Source: Gammaproteobacteria bacterium (lineage in GTDB: Bacteria > Pseudomonadota > Gammaproteobacteria > Steroidobacterales > Steroidobacteraceae). From it: 8,293 bases of DNA. Numbering within the stretch: the stretch's first letter is position 1; the number at the start of each line of letters is the position of its first letter. Location of the stretch: the NCBI GenBank assembly GCA_030040525.1, contig JASHTN010000009.1, positions 1 to 8,293 on the forward strand, in the 5' to 3' direction. Of the stretch, positions 6,827 to 8,293 are shown piece after piece. The notes under the pieces were generated by a model. That model was given only the letters and a program-made list of their open reading frames with translations. It ran no database searches and was not told the origin of the DNA. The position numbers and the translations under genes were made by a program.

Positions 6827-8046
6827 GCCTGCGGATCCTTCACGTTCTCGATCACTCGGTGCCGCTGCAGAGCGGCTATGCGTTTCGCACCCTGTCGATT
6901 CTCAAGGAGCAGCGGGCGATCGGGTGGGAGACATTCCAGCTGACGACGCCGAAACACTATGCTCCCGGTCCCTTGGATGAAGAGGTCGGGGGTGTGCGCT
7001 TCTTCCGGACCCCTCGACCACCTGCCGTCATCGCACGGGCGCCCCTGATCAAGCAGGCCGCGGTGGTTTTGGCGACCGCACGACGTCTCGAGGAGCTCAT
7101 TCCGCGCCTGCAGCCGGACATCGTTCATGCCCATTCCCCGGCGCTCAACGGTATCGCCGCGCTGCGTGCTGCGCGCCAACGTGGCATTCCGGTTGTCTAC
7201 GAGATGCGTGCGCCCTGGGAGGATGCGGCGGTCGATCACGGCACGACGCGGCAGGGGAGCCTGCGGTATCAACTGTCACGTCGGCTCGAAACATATGTGC
7301 TGCAGCGCGTGGACGCGGTGACCACGATTTGCGAGGGACTCGCCGCAGAGATCCGGTCGCGTGGCATCCCTCCGGAGCGCATCACGGTGATTCCGAATGC
7401 CGTGGACGTCGAAGACTTCCAGGTGATCGAGCGGGCGGATGTCGAACTGAGCGAGAGGCTCGGTCTCGGATCGGGGCCGGTGCTGGGCTTCATAGGTTCG
7501 CTCTACGGATACGAGGGACTCGATTTTCTGATCCGGGCCTTGCCCAGCATCGTGGCCGTTCACCCCGGTACGCAGGTCATTCTGCTAGGCGGCGGGCCAG
7601 CGGAGGCGTTCCTCAGGAGGCTTGCTTCAGAGCTCGATGTGCATCGGCGTGTCCACTTCGTCGGTCGCGTGCCGCACGAGGACGTGCGGCGGTACTACTC
7701 CATCATCGACCTGCTCGTCTATGCACGCGTCTCGATCCGTCTCACCGAGATCGTGACGCCGCTCAAGCCGCTCGAGGCGATGGCGCTCGGCCGACTCTAC
7801 ATCGCGTCCAACGTTGGCGGGCACCGGGAGGTTGTTCCGCGAGCGCTACAGCCGTACCTCTTCAGACCTGGGGATCCGGCCGCGCTCGCGCGTGCCGCTT
7901 TGGAGTTGCTGGCCGCTCGTGATCGCTGGCCGATGCTTGCGGCAGCGGGGCGTAGTTATGTGGCTGAGCAGCGCAGTTGGCGGCGCTCCGTGGCCCGATA
8001 CGCCCAGGTGTACGAGACTCGTCTGCCGCAAGGCGCTGTGGCGTGA
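6823..8046 (+). CDS. GT4-type glycosyltransferase, TIGR04063 family (exosortase A-associated)
   Basis: A 407-residue GT-B fold glycosyltransferase of normal family length. The N-terminal motif LRILHVLDHSVPLQSGYAFR (3-22) and the following TLSILKEQRAIGWETFQLT match the exosortase A-associated glycosyltransferases (Daro_2409 type) closely. Further blocks are DIVHAHSPALNG (99-110), VVYEMRAPWEDAAVDHG (124-140), ITVIPNAVD (187-195), the donor-lobe GFIGSLYGYEGLDFLI (222-237), ILLGGGP (253-259) and the nucleotide-sugar site TEIVTPLKPLEAMALGR (308-324) followed by SNVGGHREVV (329-338). It would act directly after or before its neighbours in building the EPS unit; the sugar is not predictable. The start ATG lies within the stop of the previous gene and has no strong ribosome site, which suggests re-initiation. 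The stop overlaps a GTG that begins the next gene. No truncation or missing key residue is visible. Confidence 0.94.
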   Translation: MSLRILHVLDHSVPLQSGYAFRTLSILKEQRAIGWETFQLTTPKHYAPGPLDEEVGGVRFFRTPRPPAVIARAPLIKQAAVVLATARRLEELIPRLQPDIVHAHSPALNGIAALRAARQRGIPVVYEMRAPWEDAAVDHGTTRQGSLRYQLSRRLETYVLQRVDAVTTICEGLAAEIRSRGIPPERITVIPNAVDVEDFQVIERADVELSERLGLGSGPVLGFIGSLYGYEGLDFLIRALPSIVAVHPGTQVILLGGGPAEAFLRRLASELDVHRRVHFVGRVPHEDVRRYYSIIDLLVYARVSIRLTEIVTPLKPLEAMALGRLYIASNVGGHREVVPRALQPYLFRPGDPAALARAALELLAARDRWPMLAAAGRSYVAEQRSWRRSVARYAQVYETRLPQGAVA

Positions 8047-8293
8047 GCTCCCCGGTCTGCCAACTCGGTGCCCGCGATCCTCGGCCGCTCGTCGCGCACG
8101 TGGTCTTCCGCTTCGACTACGGAGGCCTCGAGAACGGCGTCGCGAACCTCATCAACGGGCTGCACGCGGATTCGTTCAGACACGCCGTGGTGGCGCTCAC
8201 GACGGCAGACGGTCTTCGCGGCCGTATCGCAAGGCCGGACGTGGGCTTCCATTCGCTGCACAAGCGGCCGGGGAAGGATCCCGGCGCTTATCT
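8043..8293 (+). CDS. Glycosyltransferase, TIGR03088 family (XrtA/PEP-CTERM system), N-terminal part
   Basis: The frame starts at GTG 8043 (overlapping the previous stop as GTGA, with AAGG at 8030-8033 as a possible ribosome site) and runs open through the right edge, giving 83 residues. After a variable 13-residue lead comes RPLVAHVVFRFDYGGLENGV (14-33), then ANLINGL, HAVVALT and, near the edge, LHKRPGKDPGAY. The 'H.v.R.d.GGLENG..NLIN' opening and the 'L.KRPGKDPG' block are characteristic of the third XrtA-associated glycosyltransferase family (TIGR03088). GGLENG is the glycine-rich acceptor-lobe loop of GT4 enzymes. The catalytic C-terminal lobe is outside the window. The gene is easy to miss because it begins with GTG. 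No ATG lies nearby in frame; another in-frame GTG (8100) lies inside the conserved block. Confidence 0.88.
   Translation, partial: MSSPVCQLGARDPRPLVAHVVFRFDYGGLENGVANLINGLHADSFRHAVVALTTADGLRGRIARPDVGFHSLHKRPGKDPGAY

Noticed and set aside
7956..8261. Minus-strand open frame at the right end
   Set aside because: Lies opposite the end of one glycosyltransferase and the start of the next, whose GGLENG motif is clear on the + strand.

Overview
The window is GC-rich, gap-free bacterial coding sequence, all on the + strand. It reads as the middle of an exopolysaccharide (EPS) operon of the XrtA/PEP-CTERM (exosortase A) type. Such clusters occur in Gram-negative Proteobacteria. A signal-peptide-bearing beta-barrel-like protein fits an outer membrane, and the GC content and gene families suggest a beta- or gammaproteobacterium; I cannot name a genus. 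LAYOUT: (1) 1-255, C-terminal end of a Wzz-like chain-length determinant. (2) 252-1760, a tyrosine autokinase (BY-kinase) of the XrtA-associated type with an unusual N-terminal FHA domain and an Ala/Pro/Asp-rich linker. (3) 1820-3301, a secreted, probably outer-membrane beta-barrel protein. (4) 3341-4477, a CelD-like GNAT-fold acyltransferase. (5) 4493-5596, the FemAB-family protein typical of XrtA clusters. (6) 5609-6826, (7) 6823-8046 and (8) 8043 to the right edge, three consecutive glycosyltransferases matching the TIGR03087, TIGR04063 and TIGR03088 types of XrtA clusters. HOW THEY WORK TOGETHER: the glycosyltransferases would build a lipid-linked repeat unit at the cytoplasmic face. The two GNAT-fold proteins probably add acyl or aminoacyl groups to the sugar or a precursor. 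The chain-length protein and the autokinase would control polymer length and export, and the beta-barrel may help at the outer membrane. Stop/start overlaps (ATGA at 252 and 6823, GTGA at 8043) and gaps of 12-59 bases indicate one transcript with translational coupling. No gene-free stretch exceeds 60 bases, and I see no RNA genes, mobile elements, CRISPR arrays or convincing terminators. MOST NOTABLE: the FHA domain on the autokinase resembles the FHA domains of type VI secretion proteins and would link Ser/Thr phosphorylation to polysaccharide tyrosine-kinase control. A CelD-like gene also sits where an XrtA-associated ATPase and polysaccharide deacetylase are often found.
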